Origin: Flavobacteriales bacterium | GTDB taxonomy: Bacteria; Bacteroidota; Bacteroidia; Flavobacteriales; Flavobacteriaceae | Direction of reading: 5' to 3' | DNA: 16,705 nt | Assembly: GCA_027003085.1 (NCBI GenBank) | Contig: JALWYR010000162.1 | Span: 1-16,705, forward strand | Shown: positions 6,804 through 14,193 of the stretch, piece by piece | Layout of the letters: every line of letters starts with the position of its first letter | How positions within the stretch are numbered: the first letter of the stretch is position 1 | The notes under the pieces: generated by a model | Told to the model about the DNA's origin: nothing | Databases searched by the model: none | What the model saw: the letters and a program-made list of their open reading frames with translations, nothing else | Position numbers and translations under genes: made by a program

Positions 6804-6876
6804 GGTACCTTAGCTCAGTTGGTAGAGCACAGGACTGAAAATCCTGGTGTCCGCAGTTCGATTCTGCGAGGTACCA
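6804..6876 (+). tRNA. tRNA-Phe (GAA)
   Basis: A complete 73-base cloverleaf can be folded. The acceptor stem is GGTACCT (6804-6810) with AGGTACC (6869-6875) and discriminator A6876. The D arm starts at GCTC (6813). The anticodon stem is CAGGA/TCCTG with loop CTGAAAA, giving anticodon GAA. The variable loop is GTGTC and the T arm CGCAG-TTCGATT-CTGCG. The 3' CCA is not encoded and must be added by the CCA-adding enzyme. It is a single-gene unit with its own promoter and terminator. Confidence 0.97.
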
Positions 6877-6879
6877 CTT

Positions 6880-6910
6880 CCGCTTCCGGTTTCGGGAGCG
6901 GTTTTTTTTT
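6880..6910 (+). terminator. Rho-independent terminator of tRNA-Phe
   Basis: CCGCTTCC (6880-6887), loop GGTTTC, GGGAGCGG (6894-6901), then nine T residues (6902-6910). The stem has eight pairs including one G-T. It begins four bases after the mature tRNA end. Confidence 0.88.
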
Positions 6911-6914
6911 GAGC

Positions 6915-6942
6915 TCCGAAACCCGCCTTGGGGCGGTTTTCT
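6915..6942. terminator. Second, possibly bidirectional hairpin
   Basis: CCGCC-TTGG-GGCGG flanked by GAAA on the left and TTTTC on the right extends into an A/T-tailed stem directly behind the tRNA terminator. It could serve as a back-up terminator in either direction. Confidence 0.4.
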
Positions 6943-7380
6943 TCGCGGCTCCACAAGCCGTCAGGGCGGCGGCGGCGGAATGAAATTCCGCTACCGGCGG
7001 CGCAAAATATCAGCGCCAAATGTTTTGGATGCGGAATTAATCGATTATTCAACGCCTTGGACCGGGAAAATTCACCGCGGTTTTGCGCCGCCGGCCCCGC
7101 GCCTCCGGCGCGGGGCCGGCGCCCTTTGTCTTGTTCCGCGGCTCCGCAAGCCCTTCCGGCTCCGCTACGCTTTGCCGTTGGTCTTGCTTCGCGGGCCTCG
7201 GAACCCTCCGGTTTCCTCGGCGGCTCCGGGAACCCGCGGCTTCCAAAAGCCAACGCCAAATCCGCGCCTTGTTTCCCTTCGCTGCTTCACAAGCCCTTCG
7301 GTCTTGATCGGCCTGCTGTGGAGCCCGTCTTCCTTCACGGATTCGGGAATCTGTTCTCCTTACAGGTAACCCCGGTTTAA
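6943..7380. repeat. Gene-free GC-rich stretch with degenerate repeats and a strong hairpin
   Basis: No convincing gene lies between the tRNA terminator and 7521. Frames here are open only because the DNA is GC-rich. A motif like TTCGCGGCTCCACAAGCC recurs with changes near 6942, 7134 and 7278; the last two stand in longer similar blocks (TTGTT near 7131 or CTTGTTTCCC near 7268 in front, CCCTTC behind). At 7089-7121 there is a perfect 15-base pair hairpin, CGCCGGCCCCGCGCC with GGCGCGGGGCCGGCG around loop TCC. From 7381 the DNA turns sharply AT-rich and leads into the next promoter. Confidence 0.5.
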
Positions 7381-7468
7381 CGCCTATATTACATAATATT
7401 TTACAGATTTTTAAACTTTATTATTTACAAAAAATAATGTGTTAATATGAAAATGTAGTAAAATATCT

Positions 7469-7499
7469 TTTGTTTTTCAGTATAATTTGTATATATTGT
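7469..7499 (+). promoter_or_regulatory. Candidate promoter of the surface protein gene
   Basis: TTTG (7469-7472), 19 bases, TATATTGT (7492-7499) keeps the Bacteroidota spacing, with a -7 box that departs from TAnnTTTG in the last bases. Transcription would start around 7506, about 16 bases before the ATG at 7522. Another loose match (TATAATTTG at 7481) has no upstream partner. Confidence 0.4.
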
Positions 7500-7521
7500 A
7501 GGTGTCTAAAACCACAATGCC

Positions 7522-9102
7522 ATGAAAAAGTTATGCATACTTTTCGTCCTTATGCTTTCCGCCGGCCTTCTCCGGGGTCAAAACAGCGGATTCAACTACA
7601 AAGCCGTTATCAGCGAAAACGGAAATGTGCTTGCCAATCAGTCCATAAGCATGCGTTTTACGATTTTGGAAAACGGTTCCACTCCGGTGTATCGGGAAAT
7701 ACAAACAGGGACCACGGATGCCAATGGCATTGTTGTTTTCCATATCGGCGAAGGGACTGTTGTTTTGGGTAACTTTTCCACCATTGATTGGAGCGCGCAT
7801 ACTTATTTCCTGAAAACGGAATTGGATACCGGTAGCGGTTTCCAAAATTTCGGTATGACGGAATTTAAATGGGTGCCCTATGCCAAATATGCAGCCAAGG
7901 CCGGCAATGTGTTTAGCGGTGATTTCAACGACCTGACCAATGTTCCGCCCGGGCTTTCGGATGGCGACGATGATACCCATCTTACCGAAGCGGAAGTAGA
8001 TGCTTATGTGGCCAATAATGGTTATTTAACCCAAGTGGATAACATCCGTGGCACTCCGGTATCGGCAACGCCTCCGGCCACAGGAGAGATACTGAAATTC
8101 GACGGAACCGAATATGTGCCCGCCATTGACCAGGATACGCATCTTACCGATACCGATATTTCCGCCATGGGTTATATTAAAAACCCCGACGATGCCGATC
8201 ATGACCCGGCCAACGAATTGCAATCGCTCACGCTCACGGGCAACCAATTGGAAATCAGTAATGGCAATAGTGTAACTTTTAGCAATTGGGATACCGATGC
8301 CACCGATGATGTTCAGGAACTTAACGACCTTGCCGATGCCAAAGCCATTAATTTTTCCGTAGGAATCGGTAATGGTGCCTTACAAAATTTGAGTTCGGGA
8401 GGGCATAATGTGGCTGTTGGTGCATTCGCCGGTCAAAATAATACGAATGGAAGCGGTAATGTATTTATTGGTTATCAAGCAGGAGTGAATGAACACGGCT
8501 CTAACAAATTATACATTGATAATTCCGGCACTCCGAATCCTTTGATTTACGGCGATTTTTCCACCAATGAACTCACCATAAACGGTAGTCTGATCATCAA
8601 AGACGGCACACAAGGTGCAGGTAAGGTTCTGGTTTCCGATGCCAACGGGAAAGCCCATTGGGCCAATGCTCCGGTATCAAATAAAATATATCTGATTAGT
8701 CCTTTGGATGCCAAAGCTATTCAACCCGGCGATGCATCACATTTGGTCAAAGATTATCGTTATGGCGCCTATTTTGATGTTACCGGAAATAAACGGATGT
8801 ATTTTCCCATTCGTTTACCCGAAGGAGCACAAATAAGCAGTATTACTTTCCATTATAGAATACCTGCTTTTTGGAATGATTTTGTATTTCGTCTACTTAG
8901 AGAAGATATAAACAATACCAATTTAGCATATAACATAGCAACAATAAATGGAGGCTATCAATCCCAATCCGTAACAATTAACTTTTCCAGTCCCGTCCCC
9001 ATTGATCATGCTTTTGATTATTTTATAGAAGTGTATAAAAGTGATTGGAGTGGAAATGACGATACCGGAATAAAAGCCATAGAAATTCATTATACCGAGT
9101 AA
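7522..9102 (+). CDS. Secreted fibre-like surface protein with YadA-type head motif
   Basis: 526 residues. Residues 1-20 are a signal peptide (MKK, hydrophobic core, likely cut near RGQ-N). Residues 21-125 form a beta-rich domain found at the start of many Bacteroidota fibre or collagen-like proteins (FNYKAVISENGNVL, TTDANGIVVFHIGEG, VPYAKYAAKA). Residues 130-275 are Asp/Asn-rich with repeated DTHLT (151-155, 205-209). Residues 279-321 carry GxGNGAL, GGHNVAVGAFAG and GNVFIGYQAG, like the left-handed roll of trimeric YadA-type adhesin heads. Residues 364-381 (QGAGKVLVSDANGKAHWA) match the segment seen before variable C-terminal domains. Residues 388-526 are a beta-sandwich-like region that I do not recognise. 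There is no obvious type IX sorting domain or membrane anchor. Role inferred: exported, possibly trimeric, adhesive protein. The last 400 bases are more AT-rich than the rest. Confidence 0.8.
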   Translation: MKKLCILFVLMLSAGLLRGQNSGFNYKAVISENGNVLANQSISMRFTILENGSTPVYREIQTGTTDANGIVVFHIGEGTVVLGNFSTIDWSAHTYFLKTELDTGSGFQNFGMTEFKWVPYAKYAAKAGNVFSGDFNDLTNVPPGLSDGDDDTHLTEAEVDAYVANNGYLTQVDNIRGTPVSATPPATGEILKFDGTEYVPAIDQDTHLTDTDISAMGYIKNPDDADHDPANELQSLTLTGNQLEISNGNSVTFSNWDTDATDDVQELNDLADAKAINFSVGIGNGALQNLSSGGHNVAVGAFAGQNNTNGSGNVFIGYQAGVNEHGSNKLYIDNSGTPNPLIYGDFSTNELTINGSLIIKDGTQGAGKVLVSDANGKAHWANAPVSNKIYLISPLDAKAIQPGDASHLVKDYRYGAYFDVTGNKRMYFPIRLPEGAQISSITFHYRIPAFWNDFVFRLLREDINNTNLAYNIATINGGYQSQSVTINFSSPVPIDHAFDYFIEVYKSDWSGNDDTGIKAIEIHYTE

Positions 9103-9135
9103 CCGGTTTTGTTTCCAATATCCATAAAATTAAGG

Positions 9136-9163
9136 CATCCGGCAGGCAGTAGCTTGCCGGATG
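9136..9163. terminator. Strong hairpin between convergent genes
   Basis: CATCCGGCAGGC (9136-9147), loop AGTA, GCTTGCCGGATG (9152-9163): 12 pairs with one G-T. No T-run follows on the plus strand; on the minus strand it is followed by CCTTAATTTT. It lies 33 bases after the surface protein stop and may end transcription from either side. Confidence 0.5.
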
Positions 9164-9204
9164 TTCCGGTTGAATGGAGCAAGAATGTTGGAATATGCTT
9201 TTTT

Positions 9205-9363
9205 CGCGCCAGCGGGCGCAGCGGTATCCTTGCGCAGCAGCCGGCGAAAGTTTTTGTGCGGCGGCGGAGTCTCCGAGCTTCGACGAGGAGGCATACGCAC
9301 GCCGCCATACAAAAACCGCCGGATGCAAGCAAGATAATAGCGGAGCACGCGGTGGGCGCCCTA
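9205..9363. repeat. Dispersed palindromic repeat, copy B
   Basis: This 159-base segment matches 927-1107 along both arms, in the same orientation. The basal stems are the same (CCGGCG/CGCCGG with an AAA bulge, GTTTTTGT/ACAAAAAC). The apical stem is GGCGGCG (9260-9266) with CGCCGCC (9300-9306), different in sequence from copy A but still fully paired. The terminal loop is unrelated to that of copy A. It lies between convergent genes, 38 bases from the stop of the minus-strand gene. Confidence 0.75.
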
Positions 9364-9400
9364 TGAATTATAAAATCCCTGTGGGCATTTTCCTAAAACA

Positions 9401-9598
9401 TCAATCAATACTTCTGATTTCGGAACCCGAGTGTGAACGGATCAGGCTTAATGCATCTTCCAAAGTGCGTGTTTCGCCTATCCGCTTCCAATTATCCCAC
9501 AGGACTACATCACTGGTGTCGATCGACACCACATAACGGTTTGCAGTTTCGTAAATGCGGTAGCGTTTGTGATTCCGGGTCAAAACGATGCGTTTCAT
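9401..9598 (-). CDS. Small hypothetical protein
   Basis: 65 residues from the ATG at 9598: a basic start (MKRIVLTRNHKRYRIYE), a central strand-like part with VVSIDTSDVVLWDNW, and a helix-like end. No signal peptide, membrane segment or known motif is recognised. The frame continues upstream to 9724, but a TATTTTTG promoter-like box at 9626-9619 lies within that extension. The ATG at 9598 is therefore the better start (ATG at 9616 is the alternative). It stands alone between the aromatic operon and a dispersed repeat, which ends 38 bases past its stop codon. Confidence 0.55.
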   Translation of the reverse strand: MKRIVLTRNHKRYRIYETANRYVVSIDTSDVVLWDNWKRIGETRTLEDALSLIRSHSGSEIRSID

Positions 9599-9618
9599 GA
9601 TTCTTGTATTTTGCATTA

Positions 9619-9626
9619 CAAAAATA
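9619..9626 (-). promoter_or_regulatory. -7 promoter element of the small orphan gene
   Basis: TATTTTTG on the minus strand fits TAnnTTTG and lies 20 bases before the ATG at 9598. A TTTG at 9646-9643 is 16 bases upstream, shorter than the preferred 19. Confidence 0.4.
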
Positions 9627-9760
9627 ATTTTACCAAGAAACGCAAAAAAGAATCCATGAAAACCGGTGGGATGTTTAGGAAAAATTGAATATTTAACAAG
9701 AAAAATTAGAACAAGCCAATTCAATCAAAAACGCCAAAAAACCGGCAAAAACAGCTACAA

Positions 9761-10222
9761 CTACTTCTTACGTCCCTCGGCCAAGGCCATAAAAAGCAGT
9801 CCGGCAACCGAAACAATGGCCAGTCCCAGCACAAAAACCGTATGCCGTAGGTGCCAAACGGGCTCCACGGCATAAATCAATTCGCCGGCAACCAAAGGAA
9901 TGGCTATCAGTAAAATACGGAAAAACAAAAGATGCCGCCGGTGTTTGACCAGCTTTTCCAAGCCCAAGTAGGTGTAAACGATCAATAGCGTGAAGGCCAA
10001 CAAATACAAGTAAATCACCAAGGCGCGCAGCCACAGGGTATCATTTGTGCCGGCCTTGACGAGGCCGAAAAACGACAGGGAGGCCTTCCCGCCTTTGGCG
10101 GCTATCAGCAGGGCAAAAAGCATCAAAACCGGGCCGTAAAAGCCCGCCAGCGTAAGCCGTTTTTTACGTTGCGGCCGGTTGGCGGACGGGCCGAAAATGT
10201 TTTTTTCCTTCGAAGGGTTCAT
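9761..10222 (-). CDS. Four-helix membrane protein of unknown function, end of aromatic operon
   Basis: 153 residues. The basic N-terminus (RPQRKKR, 16-22) is followed by four predicted membrane helices at about 24-42, 64-86, 98-118 and 126-148, with a basic loop (KLVKHRRH, 90-97) between helices 2 and 3. I do not recognise the family. The start codon overlaps the stop of the DAHP synthase/chorismate mutase gene by four bases (ATGA), so it is translationally coupled to the aromatic operon. A role linked to aromatic amino acids, for example transport, is possible from context only; it may equally be a passenger. No strong terminator follows; a weak GCC/GGC hairpin with T-runs lies shortly after the stop. 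Confidence 0.75.
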   Translation of the reverse strand: MNPSKEKNIFGPSANRPQRKKRLTLAGFYGPVLMLFALLIAAKGGKASLSFFGLVKAGTNDTLWLRALVIYLYLLAFTLLIVYTYLGLEKLVKHRRHLLFFRILLIAIPLVAGELIYAVEPVWHLRHTVFVLGLAIVSVAGLLFMALAEGRKK

Positions 10223-11313
10223 GACTTGGGTGGTTTTTGGCCGTTTTTCTGTTGCCAGATGCTTTCTTCGTGCACGGCCGAATAAACGGTGCGGATAAAC
10301 TCTTCGTTCAAACCATTTTCGCGGGCAAAATCCAAGGCCCGTTCATAGACTTTTTGCCACCGGTCGGGTTGGAGGAGCGAAATGTTTTGGCGGCGTTTGA
10401 TGGCGCCGATTTCGCGCACCACTTCCATGCGCTTGGCCAGGAGTTCCAGGATTTGTTCGTCCAGGATGTCGATATGGCGGCGCAGGGCTTGCAGGTTCTG
10501 GCGGTGGATGTCTTCTTCGGCCCGGGGTTTGCGCACCATCAGCCGGTGGATAATATCGTGAAGTGTTTCGGGTGTTATCTGTTGGCGGGCATCGCTCCAT
10601 GCCTTGTCGGGGTCGCGGTGGCTTTCGATCATCACGCCGTCGTATTGCAGGTCGAGGGCCATTTGGGCAATGTCGAAAATACAATCCCGCCGTCCGCAGA
10701 TGTGCGAGGGGTCGATGATCATGGGAATGTCAGGGAATGTGGCCTTGAAAGCCAAGGGAATTTGCCATTTGGGCTTGTTGCGGAAGGGCGTTTTTTCGTA
10801 GACCGAAAAGCCGCGATGAATCACGCCCAGATTTTCGATCCCGGCCCGCGCGATGCGTTCCACGGCACCGATCCACAGGTTCAGGTCGGGATTGACGGGA
10901 TTTTTGACCATCAGAATCACGTCTTTGTTGCCGCGCAGGGCTTGGGCCACTTCTTCCACGGCAAAGGGATTGGCCGAGGTGCGGGCGCCTATCCACATCA
11001 TGCGGATGCCGTGGCGCAGGGCTTCGTCCACATGGCGGGGCGTGGCCACTTCGATAAAAGGTTCCAGGCCGGTTTCTTCGCGCACCCGTTGCAGCCATGG
11101 TAAAGCGAATTTGCCGATGCCTTCGAAGTTACCGGGCTTGGTGCGGGGTTTCCAAATGCCCGCCCTGAACACCGTTACGCGTCCGCCCGTAAGCCTGCGG
11201 GCGGTTTCCAGCACTTGTTCTTCGGTTTCGGCACTGCACGGGCCGGCAATGGTGAGCGGATGGCCCAATTGCATGTCGTCCAACCAACGGCGGTATTTCT
11301 TACTGTTTTCCAT
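10219..11313 (-). CDS. Bifunctional DAHP synthase / chorismate mutase
   Basis: 364 residues from the ATG at 11313. Residues 1-262 are a type I (AroG/KDSA-like) 3-deoxy-7-phosphoheptulonate synthase: GPCSAE (24-29, metal ligand C26), KPRTKPG (55-61), and DPSHICGRRD (201-210). Residues about 272-355 form an AroQ-type chorismate mutase (LRRHIDILDEQILELLAKR, then REIGAIKRR). The protein both opens the shikimate pathway and turns chorismate into prephenate for its neighbours tyrA and pheA. C-terminal fusions of this type in Bacteroidota are known to be inhibited through the mutase domain by prephenate. The frame extends upstream to 11388 inside tyrA, but the homologous protein begins at MENSKK; this start gives a 14-base overlap with tyrA. 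Confidence 0.95.
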   Translation of the reverse strand: MENSKKYRRWLDDMQLGHPLTIAGPCSAETEEQVLETARRLTGGRVTVFRAGIWKPRTKPGNFEGIGKFALPWLQRVREETGLEPFIEVATPRHVDEALRHGIRMMWIGARTSANPFAVEEVAQALRGNKDVILMVKNPVNPDLNLWIGAVERIARAGIENLGVIHRGFSVYEKTPFRNKPKWQIPLAFKATFPDIPMIIDPSHICGRRDCIFDIAQMALDLQYDGVMIESHRDPDKAWSDARQQITPETLHDIIHRLMVRKPRAEEDIHRQNLQALRRHIDILDEQILELLAKRMEVVREIGAIKRRQNISLLQPDRWQKVYERALDFARENGLNEEFIRTVYSAVHEESIWQQKNGQKPPKS

Positions 11314-12169
11314 GTTTTCGGGTAATCCGGTCGATAATTTGTCCGATGCGGTTGATGTCGCCGAGCAAGCGATGCAGGCCCGCCGCATCTTCCTTTTCCA
11401 GCAAATCTATGAATAATTTCAGGTTTTGGCCGTAGGTTTTCAAAACCGGAAGCAGGGCCCGGCGGTTTTGGAGCAAAACGGGCGTCCAAGTGTCGGGCGA
11501 ACTTTTGGCCAGCCGAACGGTGGATGCAAACCCGCTGCCGGCCATGAGGAAAATATTGTGTTGGTCGTGCTCCACATCCAAAACGGTTTTGCCCAGCGTA
11601 AAAGCACTCACGTGCGAAAGGTGCGACACATAGGCGATGTGGACATCATGCAGGGCGGCATCCAGGTGATAGACATCCATGCCCAGGTCGTGTTCAAAAA
11701 GCGAGGTAACGGCATCCAAGGCGTCGGCATCGGAATCACCGGGATTACAAAGGATGTTGATTTTCCCGTTAAACAAGCCGGCAAAGGCGGCCTCGGGACC
11801 CGAGTATTCGGTTCCGGCAATGGGATGGGCGGCCACAAAGCGTCCGCGGCGCGGGTGGTCTTGCACGGCTTCGATGACCGGATTTTTGACCGAACCGGTG
11901 TCGAATACCCAGGCCTGCGGGTTGATTTGGTCCAAAACCCGGCGTGCCAAGCCGGGCAACACGTCAGCCGGAACAGCCAGGATAATGCCGTCCATTTGCG
12001 CAATATCCTCAGGGCGTAGTTCGGCATCGGCCAGGCCGCGATCCAGGGCTTTGCGGAGGTGCTCCGGATTGCGGTCGGTTCCGAAAACACGGTAGCGCCC
12101 TGTATGGCGCAAAGCCAATCCCATGGAGCCGCCTATCAGTCCGAGTCCGAAAATACCGATGTTTTTCAT
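11300..12169 (-). CDS. tyrA: Prephenate dehydrogenase
   Basis: Oxidatively decarboxylates prephenate to 4-hydroxyphenylpyruvate, the tyrosine branch. 289 residues: Rossmann motif GLGLIGGS (8-15), acidic D32 at the end of the second strand (favouring NAD+), DTGSVK (90-95), HPIAGTEYSGP (115-125) and the helical dimer domain with LAKSSPDTW. There is no ACT domain, so feedback control probably acts on other enzymes of the operon. It starts two bases after the aminotransferase stop and overlaps the next gene by 14 bases. Confidence 0.95.
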   Translation of the reverse strand: MKNIGIFGLGLIGGSMGLALRHTGRYRVFGTDRNPEHLRKALDRGLADAELRPEDIAQMDGIILAVPADVLPGLARRVLDQINPQAWVFDTGSVKNPVIEAVQDHPRRGRFVAAHPIAGTEYSGPEAAFAGLFNGKINILCNPGDSDADALDAVTSLFEHDLGMDVYHLDAALHDVHIAYVSHLSHVSAFTLGKTVLDVEHDQHNIFLMAGSGFASTVRLAKSSPDTWTPVLLQNRRALLPVLKTYGQNLKLFIDLLEKEDAAGLHRLLGDINRIGQIIDRITRKHGKQ

Positions 12170-12171
12170 CC

Positions 12172-13311
12172 TTATGCTTGCTTGATACGTGCCATGGCCC
12201 GGTCATAGACTTCTTCGGGCACGGTGAGCGATATGCGGATGTAGTTGTCCCACATTTCACCGAAAATCTTTCCGGGTGCCACAAAAATACGGTGTTCGTA
12301 GAACAAACGGTCGGCCAGGGCTTCGCCCGACACGCCGTCGGGCAATTTAACCCAGCAAAACATGCCCCCGCCGCGGTCGTTACATTGGCCGTCGAACAGG
12401 GCGATGAGTTGTTTTACCTTGGCTTTGCGGCGGTTGTAAACGCGGTTGATGTGTGCAAACCATTCGTCGGAAAGGGCCAAGGCGGTTTCGGCGGCTTTTT
12501 GGAACGGGTAAAACATGCCCGTTTCCACATTGCTTTGCACTTTGGCCATGGCGGCAATAATACCGGGATGCCCGGCCGCCCAGCCGATACGCCATCCGGC
12601 CATATTGAAATTTTTGCTCATGGACTGGAATTCCACCACGGGCACATCGCCGGCATAGCGGAGCACGCTCAGTGGTTGTTCGGTAATGAGTGAATAAGGA
12701 TTATCAAAAGCCAGCACAATGTCCTTGCCGTGCAAACGCTTAATGGTGTCGGTCAGGAATTCGGGCGTGGCGGGCGTTCCGGTGGGCATATTGGTATAGT
12801 TCATCCAAATGATACGCGCCTGACGGGCCCGGCTTTCGATATTGTTCAGGTCGGGCAGCCAGGAACCTTCCTGCAAGGGATACAGTTCCGGCACGCCGCC
12901 GGCCAAACGCGTAACCGACCCGTAGGCCATATAGCCGGGTTGTGGAATCAAAGCGCGGTCGCCGGGGTCAAGGTAGGCCAACGACAACCACATAATGCCG
13001 GATTTGCTACCCAACAAGGGGAGGATTTGTGTGGCGGGGTCGAGCCGGACGCCGAATTTGCGTTCGTAAAAACCGGCAATGGCTTGTTTGAACGACGCTA
13101 TGCCGCTATACGGTTGATAGCTGTGTGCGCCCGGATCGTTGAGGTGACGGACCAAACTGTCCACCACTTGGGGCGGCGGCGGAAGGTCGGGATTGCCGAT
13201 GGACATTACCAGAAAGGGCTCACCGCCTTGGTTTTCGAGCCGGCGCACTTCGGCCAATTTGCGGGCAAAATAATAATCGCGGATAAAATCCAGTCGTTGA
13301 GCGGTTTTCAT
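12172..13311 (-). CDS. PLP-dependent class I/II aminotransferase, probably aromatic
   Basis: 379-residue fold-type I aminotransferase. Visible features: SYQPYSG (64-70), LLGSKSG (99-105), MNYTNMPTG (170-178, the position of the usual NYPxNPTG), FDNPY (202-206), and the PLP lysine K233 in SMSKNFNMAGWRIGW. Sequence style is close to the LL-diaminopimelate/aspartate aminotransferase group of Bacteroidota. Its place between pheA (four-base overlap) and tyrA (two-base gap) indicates that it transaminates phenylpyruvate and 4-hydroxyphenylpyruvate with glutamate, or prephenate to arogenate. The exact substrate is not readable from sequence. Confidence 0.9.
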   Translation of the reverse strand: MKTAQRLDFIRDYYFARKLAEVRRLENQGGEPFLVMSIGNPDLPPPPQVVDSLVRHLNDPGAHSYQPYSGIASFKQAIAGFYERKFGVRLDPATQILPLLGSKSGIMWLSLAYLDPGDRALIPQPGYMAYGSVTRLAGGVPELYPLQEGSWLPDLNNIESRARQARIIWMNYTNMPTGTPATPEFLTDTIKRLHGKDIVLAFDNPYSLITEQPLSVLRYAGDVPVVEFQSMSKNFNMAGWRIGWAAGHPGIIAAMAKVQSNVETGMFYPFQKAAETALALSDEWFAHINRVYNRRKAKVKQLIALFDGQCNDRGGGMFCWVKLPDGVSGEALADRLFYEHRIFVAPGKIFGEMWDNYIRISLTVPEEVYDRAMARIKQA

Positions 13312-14132
13312 AGGTTTTGGTTTGGATAGATACCGAGGATTTTCAAGTGGGAGCTTTTTTGACGCAGCAGGTCAATGACCGGGTCGAAGGAACCGGCTTC
13401 GGGAAACACGGCATCGATAAAAAAACGGTATTCCCAGGGTTGCTGGGGTATGGGAAGCGATTGCAATTTGGTCATGTTCCACCGGTAATGGGCCAGAATT
13501 TCCAGGATTTCCAGTAGGGCGCCCGGCCGGTGGGGCGTTTCGATGCGTAGCGATACCTTGTCGGCTCCGGCTTGGGGTGGAGCGGGCGGACCGAGCAACA
13601 CGAATCGGGTGGCGTTGGTGTTTTGGTCTTGGATGTCGGCGGCCAGAATTTCCAATCCGTAGCGTCCGGCGGCGATTTGCGGTGCAATGGCAGCGGTTCC
13701 GGCCAGCCGGCCCAGGGCGATGTCGCGGGCGGCGGCGGCCGTGTCCTCGTATTCGATACGTTCCCATGCGGGATGCCGACGCAGGAAATGCCCGCATTGG
13801 AGCAGTGCCATGGGATGCGACCATACGCGCCGGATTTCTTCGATACGGGTGCCCGGCAGGGCCATCAGTTGGTGACGCACATCCACATACACCTCACGCA
13901 GGATTTGCAAGCCCGATGCATCGATCAGCGCATAGTTGGGCAAGATGGAACCGGCCGTGCTGTTTTCGATGGCCATCAGTCCGTAATCGGCCTTTCCGGT
14001 GGTTACAGCTTGCGGCACTTGGTCGAAATAGCGGCACTCCACCACTTGGACGCCGCCGGGAAAGAGTTTCAAGGCCGCCCGGTGGTGGAACGAGCCGGCA
14101 ATACCTTGCAAAGCGATGCGGGGCAAGGGCAT
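13308..14132 (-). CDS. pheA: Prephenate dehydratase with ACT domain
   Basis: Converts prephenate to phenylpyruvate. 274 residues: catalytic domain 1-180 with ENSTAGS (56-62), HQLM (87-90) and the catalytic NATRFVLL (173-180, T175), then a regulatory ACT domain 193-270 with GALLEIL (204-210). The ESRP segment that contributes to phenylalanine binding in many homologues is replaced by LQSLP (223-227). There is no chorismate mutase domain; that activity is in the DAHP synthase fusion. First gene of the aromatic operon. It lies 61 bases after prfB; the gap shows only a poor -7 match, so read-through from prfB is possible. Confidence 0.94.
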   Translation of the reverse strand: MPLPRIALQGIAGSFHHRAALKLFPGGVQVVECRYFDQVPQAVTTGKADYGLMAIENSTAGSILPNYALIDASGLQILREVYVDVRHQLMALPGTRIEEIRRVWSHPMALLQCGHFLRRHPAWERIEYEDTAAAARDIALGRLAGTAAIAPQIAAGRYGLEILAADIQDQNTNATRFVLLGPPAPPQAGADKVSLRIETPHRPGALLEILEILAHYRWNMTKLQSLPIPQQPWEYRFFIDAVFPEAGSFDPVIDLLRQKSSHLKILGIYPNQNL

Positions 14133-14193
14133 GGCAAAGTCATTTGGCTTGCAAGGTAAGAAAATATGAAACGCGGAGCGCGGCGCCGGAGTA

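Noticed and set aside
6810..7380. Several overlapping Ala/Pro/Arg/Gly-rich frames, some running into tRNA-Phe
   Set aside because: They overlap a secure tRNA gene or GC-rich repeats, on both strands at once, and show no protein-like pattern.
6804..7521. tRNA-Phe as the attachment site of an integrated element
   Set aside because: No repeat of the tRNA 3' end and no integrase is found within the window, so there is no support for an integrated island here.
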